A stretch of DNA of 64,000 bases from Pirellula staleyi DSM 6068 (lineage in GTDB: Bacteria > Planctomycetota > Planctomycetia > Pirellulales > Pirellulaceae). Shown one piece after another: positions 6,752-14,654 of this stretch. The stretch lies in the NCBI GenBank assembly GCA_945875845.1, contig CAMCMB010000023.1:1-64000 (forward strand), given 5' to 3'. Every line of letters begins with the position of its first letter. The first letter of the stretch is position 1. The translations under genes were made by a program, and so were the position numbers. The notes under the pieces were generated by a model. That model was not told where the DNA came from. It did not search any database and saw only the letters and a program-made list of their open reading frames with translations.

Positions 6752-9058
6752 TTACACCATCCGCATGATAAGGCTTGCGAGCAGATAAAACTCGGCATAG
6801 GCCAATACGCCAATGATAGCGGCTGCAAGTACAACGATCGACACGGTCATGAGATCGATCACCATCAAATACCATTCCATCCAAAAAAAGTAGTTTCGTG
6901 CAGCGATTTGACGAAGCACCCATGCCAACTGAACAGGTTCCTTGGCCAAACTGAGCAATCCTCGCTGTGACGATCGAATCATCTTTCGCTTCGCAAATGC
7001 GTCTTGGACGGAAATTCCTTTCTCCAAATCCTTTGCAATCAAACGCAAATTCGTTCTTTGTCGCGAAATCGGGTGAATTTTGCTCGACTCCACGAGCACA
7101 TGATTGATTCGGAAATCAGACTCAAGTGCTTCGCCGATCCCTCGCAACGTCCAGGCCCGATTGGCAGGTGCCATCCAAAGGCCAATGATCCAAGGCTTCA
7201 ACCCTGGAGTCCAGGTTGTGAACGCAAACAGCAAGAAAGCGCCAGCCAGAAAGAGGACCGCCGAAGTACTATAAAACGGCTCCGTCAGTTCGTAGAGAAT
7301 AAACATGAGAATCCTCTCCATGAAAGACGAATCCAAGTCTACCTGATTGAGCGCAGCGAAGGCGGGGTCTTGGATTCCAAATTCCAAGACCAGTTGTTTT
7401 ACGGTTGGCAAAAACGACAAAAGCGTCATCGCGATGAGAAAGACGATACCAATCGTAAATACTAAACTCATCCACTTAAGTCCATTGACACGCTCAAGCA
7501 CTCGGCGTGCCGGATCAGACCATGGAGACTGCATCGCTAATATGGATTTCGATTCATCCATTTTGTCGAAGCGAGCGATCAAAGCCACCAACCATCGCTG
7601 TTGATTCTCCACTACGAGTCGGCTGCGAGAAAACGCAGATTCGCACGACGCCCCATTGCCAGTGAGGTTCGCAAATTTGCGAACACGACGACGAATACCA
7701 CCAGATGTTTCCGCAATCAATGCGTTGGCAATTTTATCGGCAGAACCCAGTTGCCCAGCTCCCGACAGCAATGTTTGCGTAGCCGCAAAGTACCCCATTT
7801 CGGAATTGTTTTTCCGCATCGCCGCGACCGCCATCGAAAGTGGAATCAGATAGATCAGGTCGACGACCGTACATCGCATTGACAATCCAATAAACGCGAT
7901 CGCCAGGCACGTTGTCGCAAAGAGTCGGATGACAGATACGATTCCCGTGTTGGGTTTGGATTGATTCAAACGAAACATCGAATGCAAGAACAGAAAATTG
8001 ACGACAGCAATTGGCAATAGCAAGAACCAATGATCACTGCTGCCATAGAAATCCAGCGAAGCAAAACTGCCACTGATGCCTTGAAGAAGGAGGCAGACAT
8101 CGACAGCAACCCTTGCGTACATGCATAGCACCAACAACAAACAGACACGCGTCGTCGTACTGCTCAAAGCGGATGCTCTTTGTTCGAACAATCGATTTGC
8201 GAGCGACGCAAGCTCTTGCACTTTCGAAGGAGTGTCGTGATGCGCATCGAGTAATCGCTGAGTTGCTGGCCTGAGAAATTCATCGCAAAGCATTGAGTTG
8301 CGAATCGCTTGCTCAAGAGATTGGCCATCGCCAATTCGCTTTTGCAACCCTTTTGCGGGAATCACGAGGTGGCTTCCCTGAACGCTCGACACCAACGCTT
8401 CTAAAGCTTTATCAGTCGAGATCCCGGTTCGCAAAAGGACAGCCAATGTGTTTAACAAGTCCCGCAACATCGACCACCGAATGAGTTTTCCGACAAAGGG
8501 CAGATGGAGCCTGAGACTCAATTGCATCCATGGCGGAGCCAAGCCAATTACGATCAGGCCGACTAGGAGCAACCAACCTGCGAGCGCCGCCGCCGCAGTC
8601 GATCTCGCTAATTGCGATTGAAAAAGGCGAGGAATAGAATCGATAACACGGCTCCCTCGTGTCCAATCAACCCATTCCACATTTCTCAAGTGGCTCCAAC
8701 CGATCCATGCCACGAGACTCGTCAGCAGAAAGGTAGCAACCAGGACGCTGATTGGGTAAATCAGCGGAACCAAACTTTTTGCAACGGTACGGAAGCCGCG
8801 TTTGGAGCGAAGCAAATCGGAGAGGGTCTGGACTGGGTCCGGACAACAGGAAACCGAGTGAAGTACATGCTTGAGGGACTTGGGAAGGCGAGCGAGTTCG
8901 ATGGACTCGGCCCACCCAAGCCCAGAATCCAATCGTTTTGAAAATCGATTCAGAGGCAGCCGCCAACGAGCCGGTGCTAATTCAGACGCCAATTGCAACT
9001 TGAGTTGCTCGACAGCTTGTTCAGCGGATTGGTGATAGTCGCCCGATATGGATCTCAT
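6752..9058 (-). CDS. Duplicated GspF-like polytopic membrane protein
   Basis: A 768-residue protein that appears to hold two GspF-like units in tandem. Unit 1 (residues 1-330): N-terminal helical module, membrane segments near 105-125 and 158-180, a clear GspF module 'LRDLLNTLAVLLRTGISTDKALEAL' near 200-290, and a membrane segment at 305-330. Unit 2 (345-768): segments near 345-370 and 380-410, a degenerate helical module 425-510, membrane segments near 530-560 and 590-625, a second module 640-710, and a terminal pair near 725-765. Standard GspF is about 400 residues. It is the first gene of the operon, followed after two bases by a prepilin gene. The duplication is inferred from reading, not aligned. 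Confidence 0.7.
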   Translation of the reverse strand: MRSISGDYHQSAEQAVEQLKLQLASELAPARWRLPLNRFSKRLDSGLGWAESIELARLPKSLKHVLHSVSCCPDPVQTLSDLLRSKRGFRTVAKSLVPLIYPISVLVATFLLTSLVAWIGWSHLRNVEWVDWTRGSRVIDSIPRLFQSQLARSTAAAALAGWLLLVGLIVIGLAPPWMQLSLRLHLPFVGKLIRWSMLRDLLNTLAVLLRTGISTDKALEALVSSVQGSHLVIPAKGLQKRIGDGQSLEQAIRNSMLCDEFLRPATQRLLDAHHDTPSKVQELASLANRLFEQRASALSSTTTRVCLLLVLCMYARVAVDVCLLLQGISGSFASLDFYGSSDHWFLLLPIAVVNFLFLHSMFRLNQSKPNTGIVSVIRLFATTCLAIAFIGLSMRCTVVDLIYLIPLSMAVAAMRKNNSEMGYFAATQTLLSGAGQLGSADKIANALIAETSGGIRRRVRKFANLTGNGASCESAFSRSRLVVENQQRWLVALIARFDKMDESKSILAMQSPWSDPARRVLERVNGLKWMSLVFTIGIVFLIAMTLLSFLPTVKQLVLEFGIQDPAFAALNQVDLDSSFMERILMFILYELTEPFYSTSAVLFLAGAFLLFAFTTWTPGLKPWIIGLWMAPANRAWTLRGIGEALESDFRINHVLVESSKIHPISRQRTNLRLIAKDLEKGISVQDAFAKRKMIRSSQRGLLSLAKEPVQLAWVLRQIAARNYFFWMEWYLMVIDLMTVSIVVLAAAIIGVLAYAEFYLLASLIMRMV

Positions 9059-9157
9059 CCCCGGATTGTATCAAAAAGATTGAGCGCGACTTGACTGGTA
9101 CGAAAGGATGACTCGCTGTCCTGTAAAGCATTACCCAGGGTGGCGCATCGCGACGAA

Positions 9158-9199
9158 ACATAGTCGCCTTTTACTCGGCAAAAGGTGCGTTATTGACGC
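9158..9199 (+). repeat. CATAGTCGCCTTTT repeat, copy 1
   Basis: The segment ACATAGTCGCCTTTT...GCAAAA...GCGTTA.TGACGC occurs here and, inverted, at 63792-63832 with five or so differences. Both copies sit within a few dozen bases of the GGCTGTGAA element. Confidence 0.75.
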
Positions 9200-9211
9200 A
9201 TCTTTCGCGGA

Positions 9212-9471
9212 TAGGCTGTGAATTGATTCTGATTGACTCACAGGACGGCTCTCGCCCAATGGCACTCACTTTCGGTTCGAACCAATGTTTTCGTAGCGGA
9301 GCGGCGCGAGCCGCCCGGTGAATATCCAAGTGATTTGCCTACGGTCACCGGACAGCTTGCGCTGTTCCGCTACAAAGTGAGTGCCATTTGGCTCGCGCCG
9401 TTCTGCCACCAAATGTTAGCGGCATGGCGCGAGACCTCCGGTGATGACCCAAGTATTTCTTCACAGCCTAG
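9212..9471. mobile_element. Miniature inverted-repeat element, TAGGCTGTGAA family, long copy
   Basis: Begins TAGGCTGTGAATTGATTCTGA and ends TTCACAGCCTAG, giving terminal inverted repeats of about 11-12 bp that continue into a shared flank (CGCCTTTCGCTCC). A 118-bp version with the same ends is at 47628-47745 and partial copies lie near 63636 and 63839. This copy is longer because its middle contains another repeat (9293-9322). No coding capacity, so any movement would need an enzyme supplied elsewhere. Confidence 0.7.
9293..9322 (+). repeat. GTAGCGGAGCGGCGCGAGCC repeat, copy 1
   Basis: A 30-bp GC-rich sequence starting GTAGCGGAGCGG and ending CCCGGTGAA, identical at 49537-49566. This copy lies inside the TAGGCTGTGAA element; the other overlaps the end of an acetyltransferase gene. 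Confidence 0.8.
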
Positions 9472-9634
9472 GAGCGAAAGGCGACGATGACCACAGCGAA
9501 AAGCGGGCTTGGCCCGCTTTTCGCAAATGCTTGGCGGGCTACGGTGATCCTCGCAACTTAGCACGCCAAGCATGTTGCGAACATTGGGCTCAAGGCCCAA
9601 GTTTGCCTGTAGTCCCGTCGGTTCCTCGCTTACG

Positions 9635-9750
9635 GGCTTGTTGATTTAATCACAACCCGAAGTGTAAACGAGGGACTCTTTGTCCCTCACTCACGTTTCG
9701 GGTTATGATAAAACCATAGCTTAGGTAAAGACTCATTAAATCAACAAGCC
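9635..9750. mobile_element. Miniature element, GGCTTGTTG family, with 6-bp target duplication
   Basis: The left end GGCTTGTTGATTTAAT and right end ATTAAATCAACAAGCC are perfect inverted repeats (16 bp, 17 counting one more base pair). The bases immediately outside are CTTACG on both sides, a 6-bp direct duplication. Removing the element restores CTCGCTTACGCGTCGGGTT, a sequence that occurs uninterrupted in related form at 63921-63936 (inverted). The core is itself palindromic (AACCCGAA...TTCGGGTT and GAGGGAC/GTCCCTC). A second element at 49373-49488 has the same termini, a different core and its own 6-bp duplication. Confidence 0.8.
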
Positions 9751-9756
9751 CTTACG

Positions 9757-9803
9757 CGTCGGGTTACCAAAGCGTGGCACGAGCGCGCTCGCTCGTGAAT
9801 CCA
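9757..9803 (+). repeat. GTGGCACGAGCGCGCTCG repeat
   Basis: CGTCGGGTTACCAAAGCGTGGCACGAGCGCGCTCG..., matching the reverse complement of 46240-46282 and, in part, 14505-14549. It sits immediately right of the GGCTTGTTG element, forming the other half of the sequence that element interrupted. Confidence 0.75.
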
Positions 9804-9874
9804 TGGGAATCCAAATCTCAAATCCCAAATCTCAAATCCCTAACCAAGAACCCCTAACCCCTAACCACGAACCC

Positions 9875-12865
9875 CTAATTATTTAAACTTTGCAAATAGG
9901 CGAGTAGGTCGGCCGCTTGTTGCTTGGTTAGATTCGATAGTAGCTCGACAGGCATGAGCGATTGAGCCGACCGTTTTTCCATTTCAATCGTATCGATAGC
10001 GATTGTGATGGGTTCACCGGTGCTAGGTTGCAACGTAAGTTCCTTTTCTGTACGTTTCAGCACTCGGCCGACGGTTGTGGAGCCATCGCTCGTTAAGACG
10101 ATGAGGGCTTGAAACGCTTCCTCGATGGACTCATCGGGTTTGATGATTTGATCCAGCAGTTTTTCACGGGTATATTTCTTGCCAATTTTGCTTAAATCCG
10201 GACCGGTGGATTTTGGCTCCCCATCCACTCGATGGCATTGATTGCACTGACCTACCCCCCGTTCAAATAGTTTCTTTCCTGCTTCACTTTTGCCCGCTAC
10301 TGCCAGAAGCATTGCAGGTGACCAACCACTTCCTAGTCGCTCAATTCTCTGATCCGGTCTTGCTAAAGGCTCGAAAGCATCCCGAATGACATCCTCGCTT
10401 TGCAAGCCTCGAAGGATCATGGAATCGCGGAATGCTTGAGGGACGCTACCACTTCTTATCGCTTGGACGAGAAACATGCTGCTGATCGAATCTGCCAGGA
10501 GTCGCTCACACGCCTCCATTCGCTCTTTTTCGTTCGCCTGCCCGTCAGGAGCGGTGACCCGATCGAGCGCATTGCGAATCGATTCATCCTTGGGAAGTTG
10601 GAGAATCCAATCGTGGATCAGCTGCACTCCTTTTTCATCGACGCAGTGGGAACCGATATGAGGCATTCGTCCAGTCCCGGACTTCGCCATGCGGTACAGT
10701 ATTAATGACTGGGCCGGTGAACCGGGTGCGATTAACTTAGCATTGCGAAATCCATAGTCACCCTTCATCGGTGGCATATCGACCGACTTGGTGTCGGCTA
10801 GCGTTTTGGAAAAGGGCATATCGAGATTCGACGATCCCACGGCTCCAAACATATGGCAGTGCGCGCAATTGACATGGAGATACGAACGGGCTCGGACGTT
10901 GAGTGAGGCTGCCGAATTATCCGGGGATGCCATGCACGTGAACCGTTCGTCGGTTGCAGGCTGCTTTTCCTGTCCAAGTGCGACGAAGCCTTGCTGAATC
11001 AGAGTTCGCCAGCTATCCGATTTTTCACGCGGTTTTCGGAGTTGAGCTTCCAACATGCCAAGCGATTCACCCGCCCATGTTGTGTGGCACGTTCGGCATT
11101 GGCTTCGGGATGGGAAATTCCATACCAGTTTTGGATTCGGTTGTTTCGGATCCTCCGAGTGAAGGGCAACGGATCTTTGCGACCCATCGGCTGGAACGAG
11201 AATGGCATCGGATTGATCGTCGTTCCATCGATAGCTGTAGTAGCGCCAATCCGCGATGGCGTTCAAGTGAGAAATTTGCGTTTCCAACGCGATACGGCTT
11301 GATTCCTCCCCTGGGCGTACTTGAATCGTGTAGGTTTTTGCAAGTACGGTACCGATCGGATATTTTACTTTTGTTTTGAACCAGTCAATGGTGGGTTGCT
11401 CGTCCTGGTAAAAGGATGCTCGCCTATCGTTTGGGATCGCCAACAAGTATTCGGCTTGGGCGCCATCGGCCCACATCGAGGCGTTGAGTTCATACGTAGC
11501 GACGCCTGGTGCCGGTTTGCGATTCTTGATATCGGTCCATAACCCCGAGCTCGAGAGTGCGATCGGGAATTGCTTCTTCTGCTGGCTGGGCTCTTGCTTG
11601 GCTTCCGGGTTCTCCTTGAAGCGGTACAAGCCTGCCTTTTGTTGATCGTTCGAATAGTCGCAGACCAACAGATCGCCGTCGTGATCGATCGCAAAGCAAA
11701 TCGGCTTGACGTTGCTGGCCGCGATCTCGACTGGCAGCGCCACTTTGTTTTTGTCGAATTCAACGGACCAGAATCGTTTTGTAATCCAATCTCCAAAAAT
11801 GTATTTGCCTTGCAATCCAGGCAGTTGCGTTCCGCGATAGACGAAACCGCCAGTGACCGATGCGGCGTCCGCGTGTGTCAGTGCAACATCGGCAGGGAGG
11901 ATGGGCGTCGGCCCCACTTTGCTATGAATATTGACATCACCAGGTCCCTCTTTGATGGACCAACCGTAGTTGCCGCCCGATCGAACGCGATAGACCATTT
12001 CGTACATTTCCCATCCAACATCGCCGACCCATAGATCGCCAGTGTCCCGATCGAAGCTCATCCGCCACGGATTGCGAAATCCGAATGCATAGACCTCATG
12101 CTTGACCCCTGAAAGATGAACGAATGGATTGTCTTTTGGAATCGAATAGGGCCTGTCCTTGTCGGGGTGATCCACATCGATTCGCAAGATCGAAGCGTAG
12201 AGATCCGTGATGTCTTGACCCGTGCTCAGCCTATCTGGAGGCGAAGGAACTTCGAGGTCACCGATCGAAATGTAGAGATAACCATCAGGTCCGAAAAGGA
12301 GTGTGCAGCCATTGTGACCGCCTCCTCCGCAGGTCAATATCGTTTCTTCGCTCTTGAGATCGATGGTGGGTTCCGCATCCTGCGTAACTCGAAAGCGTGC
12401 AATGTGAGTGCCATTGGGATCCCTGGGGCTCGTTGGATTGACGATGTAGCAAACGTACGCAAATCGGTTTTCCAAGAAGTTCGGATGAAACGCAATGCTG
12501 AATACGTCGACCCTCTTGTTGGCAGGTAAGATCGATTGCAAGTCGCACATGAGATTCGGCTGTAGATCGGGACTGGATTCCGAAAATGAGACCACTTTGC
12601 CTTTCTGTTCGACGACAACCAGCCGATCCGTTCCGGGCAGTGGGACCATGGCAACAGGCCCCGTGAATTCTTGCTTGGGATACGCTCGCTCCAAAACGAA
12701 GGGCAAGGGAGGATCGGGGGTCCCAACAAACATGGAGTCGTTCCATGGAACCCTCGTCGTGGTTTCTTGAGCGAAACCCGCGTACGTCAGCGAAATCAAC
12801 CCGGCAGCGATTAAGAAAAAATGGAGCGGGTTAAGCACAACCATTGGAGAGGATTGGCGTTGCAT
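9875..12865 (-). CDS. Secreted sugar dehydrogenase fused to c-type cytochrome domains
   Basis: A 996-residue protein with an N-terminal signal peptide (hydrophobic 10-30, cleavage near AGFA). Residues about 55-415 form a glucose/sorbosone dehydrogenase-type beta-propeller (FGPDGYLYISIGD, AFGFRNPWRMSFD), a PQQ-binding fold. Residues about 430-760 resemble the SO2930-type cytochrome family, with heme motifs CRTCH (590-594) and CAHCH (667-671). Residues about 860-990 match the planctomycete TIGR02603 heme domain, with CNQCH (874-878). It would oxidise aldoses or related alcohols in the periplasm and pass electrons through its own hemes. It is a single-gene unit on the minus strand. Domains are clear; the substrate is unknown. 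Confidence 0.85.
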   Translation of the reverse strand: MQRQSSPMVVLNPLHFFLIAAGLISLTYAGFAQETTTRVPWNDSMFVGTPDPPLPFVLERAYPKQEFTGPVAMVPLPGTDRLVVVEQKGKVVSFSESSPDLQPNLMCDLQSILPANKRVDVFSIAFHPNFLENRFAYVCYIVNPTSPRDPNGTHIARFRVTQDAEPTIDLKSEETILTCGGGGHNGCTLLFGPDGYLYISIGDLEVPSPPDRLSTGQDITDLYASILRIDVDHPDKDRPYSIPKDNPFVHLSGVKHEVYAFGFRNPWRMSFDRDTGDLWVGDVGWEMYEMVYRVRSGGNYGWSIKEGPGDVNIHSKVGPTPILPADVALTHADAASVTGGFVYRGTQLPGLQGKYIFGDWITKRFWSVEFDKNKVALPVEIAASNVKPICFAIDHDGDLLVCDYSNDQQKAGLYRFKENPEAKQEPSQQKKQFPIALSSSGLWTDIKNRKPAPGVATYELNASMWADGAQAEYLLAIPNDRRASFYQDEQPTIDWFKTKVKYPIGTVLAKTYTIQVRPGEESSRIALETQISHLNAIADWRYYSYRWNDDQSDAILVPADGSQRSVALHSEDPKQPNPKLVWNFPSRSQCRTCHTTWAGESLGMLEAQLRKPREKSDSWRTLIQQGFVALGQEKQPATDERFTCMASPDNSAASLNVRARSYLHVNCAHCHMFGAVGSSNLDMPFSKTLADTKSVDMPPMKGDYGFRNAKLIAPGSPAQSLILYRMAKSGTGRMPHIGSHCVDEKGVQLIHDWILQLPKDESIRNALDRVTAPDGQANEKERMEACERLLADSISSMFLVQAIRSGSVPQAFRDSMILRGLQSEDVIRDAFEPLARPDQRIERLGSGWSPAMLLAVAGKSEAGKKLFERGVGQCNQCHRVDGEPKSTGPDLSKIGKKYTREKLLDQIIKPDESIEEAFQALIVLTSDGSTTVGRVLKRTEKELTLQPSTGEPITIAIDTIEMEKRSAQSLMPVELLSNLTKQQAADLLAYLQSLNN

Positions 12866-13181
12866 GTGTAGCGCAGCACTATACTAAAAGGAAAGTCATC
12901 GTACGTATTTGCGAGTGCGAATCCGTTGAACCTAACGTCGGTGCCAGCCACGTAGATGCGTTGCAGCTCAAGGGGGCGGGAACCCTTTAAAAATACCGTA
13001 GTTTCAAGGGCTAAGCAAATGGGGATGCGTCGAAAACCAGAGAGAGAGTTGTGGTATCAGGCTGCTTTTTCGTAAAATAAACGGAACAGAAAACTACCCC
13101 GCAGGACAGAGCGGGTGTAAACTATGCTAGTTCTCCGAGCGTCAAGCAAATTCCAGATTCGAAATTCCACTACTATCGGAA
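12866..13181. other. Divergent intergenic region, nothing specific seen
   Basis: This 316-bp region separates the minus-strand dehydrogenase from the plus-strand dockerin gene, so it must hold two promoters. I see no repeat family, hairpin or clear -35/-10 pair. A short AGAGAGAG tract lies near 13041. Confidence 0.5.
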
Positions 13182-14405
13182 ATGAAAAAGATGAAAAAAG
13201 CGTTAACACGTCGATCGCTTCGAATAGAATCCTTGGAATCTCGAAGTCTTTTCGCCATTGATGGAATGGTTCCGCACAATTTTCTCAGCCCAGAGGATTG
13301 CGACGGTAGTGGGGATGTTTCGCCGCTCGATGCGTTGGTTGTCATCAATGAACTGAACCGAGCCGATTCAAGTCGGATGCTTGATGCGACCAAGATGCTG
13401 GACGTCGATGCAGATGGATTGCTATCACCTCTTGATGCACTCGTCGTCATCAATCATTTGAACCTCGAGCGCGGTGCTGGCACGACGTTGCCAAGCTCGG
13501 TTTCCAACGAATCTCGCATTCTACGTTTGCAAGCCGCCATTGCAGATGGGGTTCTTCCCCCATCGATGAGCCTCGATGACGCTAGGGGAGTTCTGGAAAC
13601 GTTGAACTCTGGCGGCAAACCTGAACTAGGCGAAAGATGGATCGATGGGCATCTGCTTGCTAGAGCAGAGGCTGAAAAAATGCTGACCGAACGAGCCGCC
13701 AACAGTTTAATCCAGCCAATTCATGAAAACGTTCCGCCGCATCAACTTGAGCATTTCGTAGAAAAGTTCTCCGAGCGATTGAAGGCGGCAGGTATTGACG
13801 GTCAAGTGATCGGAACGATCGCGAACGAAATCGTTTCCGGCATCGAATCAAAGCAACCACTAACATTGGACCAAATCAAGGGTCGGTTGACGGAACTCGG
13901 AGTCGATGTTTCGAAATTGTTTCCAGTACAGAGTCTTCCTGTTCCGCCCAACGATCCTACTCCTCAACCCATTCCTTCTCTTGAGCGTCACATTGCGGGA
14001 TGGGTAGAGCGATTGAAGCGTGCGGGGATTACTGGAGAAGTCGTTACCACCATTGTTGGCGAAATCAAGACCAGCATTGAAGTAGGTGTTCCATTGACAG
14101 TCGATCAAATCAGGGTTCGGCTAGTGGCTCTCGGTGCTGATGTGTCGAAATTGTTCTCAGCGGTTTTGCCGAATACTGGCCACGGAAATCCAGCCCAACC
14201 CATTCGGCTTCCATCGATTGGACTTGTGACGAGCGTTCTTCAACGATTGAACGTTTCTCGCGACACTGTTGACGTTGTGCGCAAAGCCATGTTGGCGGCC
14301 AAAGAATCTGGAAAGCCGCTTTCCGTATCTAGTGTCCTTGCGTTGTTGACGGAAAATGGAGTTAAGATTCCCGATCACTTGATTCGCATCATCGGCTTGG
14401 CATAG
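13182..14405 (+). CDS. Dockerin type I protein with three C-terminal repeats
   Basis: A 407-residue protein starting with the planctomycete export-associated motif RRSLRIESLESRSLFAIDG (residues 10-28) rather than a standard signal peptide. Two dockerin-like calcium loops follow: DCDGSGDVSPLD (39-50) and DVDADGLLSPLD (74-85), each with ALVVIN.LN. The remainder carries a roughly 60-residue module three times (about 190-249, 269-328, 347-404), patterned as a helix, 'AGI.G.V..TI..EI...IE', 'PLT.DQI..RL..LG.DVSKLF'. The third copy is more diverged. Probably a cell-surface or secreted protein that pairs with a cohesin partner; no cohesin is visible here. Dockerin call good, module function unknown. 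Confidence 0.82.
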   Translation: MKKMKKALTRRSLRIESLESRSLFAIDGMVPHNFLSPEDCDGSGDVSPLDALVVINELNRADSSRMLDATKMLDVDADGLLSPLDALVVINHLNLERGAGTTLPSSVSNESRILRLQAAIADGVLPPSMSLDDARGVLETLNSGGKPELGERWIDGHLLARAEAEKMLTERAANSLIQPIHENVPPHQLEHFVEKFSERLKAAGIDGQVIGTIANEIVSGIESKQPLTLDQIKGRLTELGVDVSKLFPVQSLPVPPNDPTPQPIPSLERHIAGWVERLKRAGITGEVVTTIVGEIKTSIEVGVPLTVDQIRVRLVALGADVSKLFSAVLPNTGHGNPAQPIRLPSIGLVTSVLQRLNVSRDTVDVVRKAMLAAKESGKPLSVSSVLALLTENGVKIPDHLIRIIGLA

Positions 14406-14444
14406 GATCTTTCGAGAACCAACAGTTGCAATCCCTCGCTCACC

Positions 14445-14549
14445 GGCTTGTTGCTTTAATGGGCTGTGACACGGGGCATTCGAAAGTGGCATGGGCGTCT
14501 CGCCCATGAATTCACGAGCGAGCGCGCTCGTGCCACGCGTCGGGTTGTG
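14445..14549 (+). repeat. GGCTTGTTGCTTTAATGGGCTGTGACAC composite repeat, copy 1
   Basis: Begins with the GGCTTGTTG terminus of the miniature element family but continues into TGGCATGGGCGTCTCGCCCATG and GAGCGAGCGCGCTCGTGCCACGCGTCGGGTTGTG. It is about 95 percent like 46174-46280. The right terminus of the miniature element is missing, so this looks like an element end joined to other repeats. It lies just after the dockerin gene and includes two hairpins that could act as a terminator. Confidence 0.7.
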
Positions 14550-14654
14550 ATGATATCACTGAAAATTTGAATTTGACGCTTAACAAGGATGTAGAATAGG
14601 TTGAGTCGTATCTAACGAAATTCTCGCAGCGGAACGCATTTTCGAAAAATCAGT

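Larger units (their letters stand above)
9059..9874. other. 815-bp intergenic block of nested repeats
   Basis: Between two minus-strand transcription units. From left to right: a short spacer that must carry the promoter of the pseudopilus operon (no clear -35/-10 picked), a CATAGTCGCC repeat, a long inverted-repeat element (9212-9471) containing a second repeat, a miniature element with perfect termini (9635-9750), a GTGGCACGAGCGCGCTCG repeat (9757-9803), and low-complexity AAATCTCAAATCCC / CCCTAACC text (9811-9873). No plausible gene is present; open frames here run through repeats. Confidence 0.8.

Noticed and set aside
9233-9660. Several frames in the repeat block
   Set aside because: They run through the inverted-repeat elements and contain no domain.
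9811-9873. AAATCTCAAATCCC / CCCTAACC text considered as telomere-like or CRISPR
   Set aside because: Units are irregular, have no spacers and no cas genes nearby; low-complexity drift is enough.
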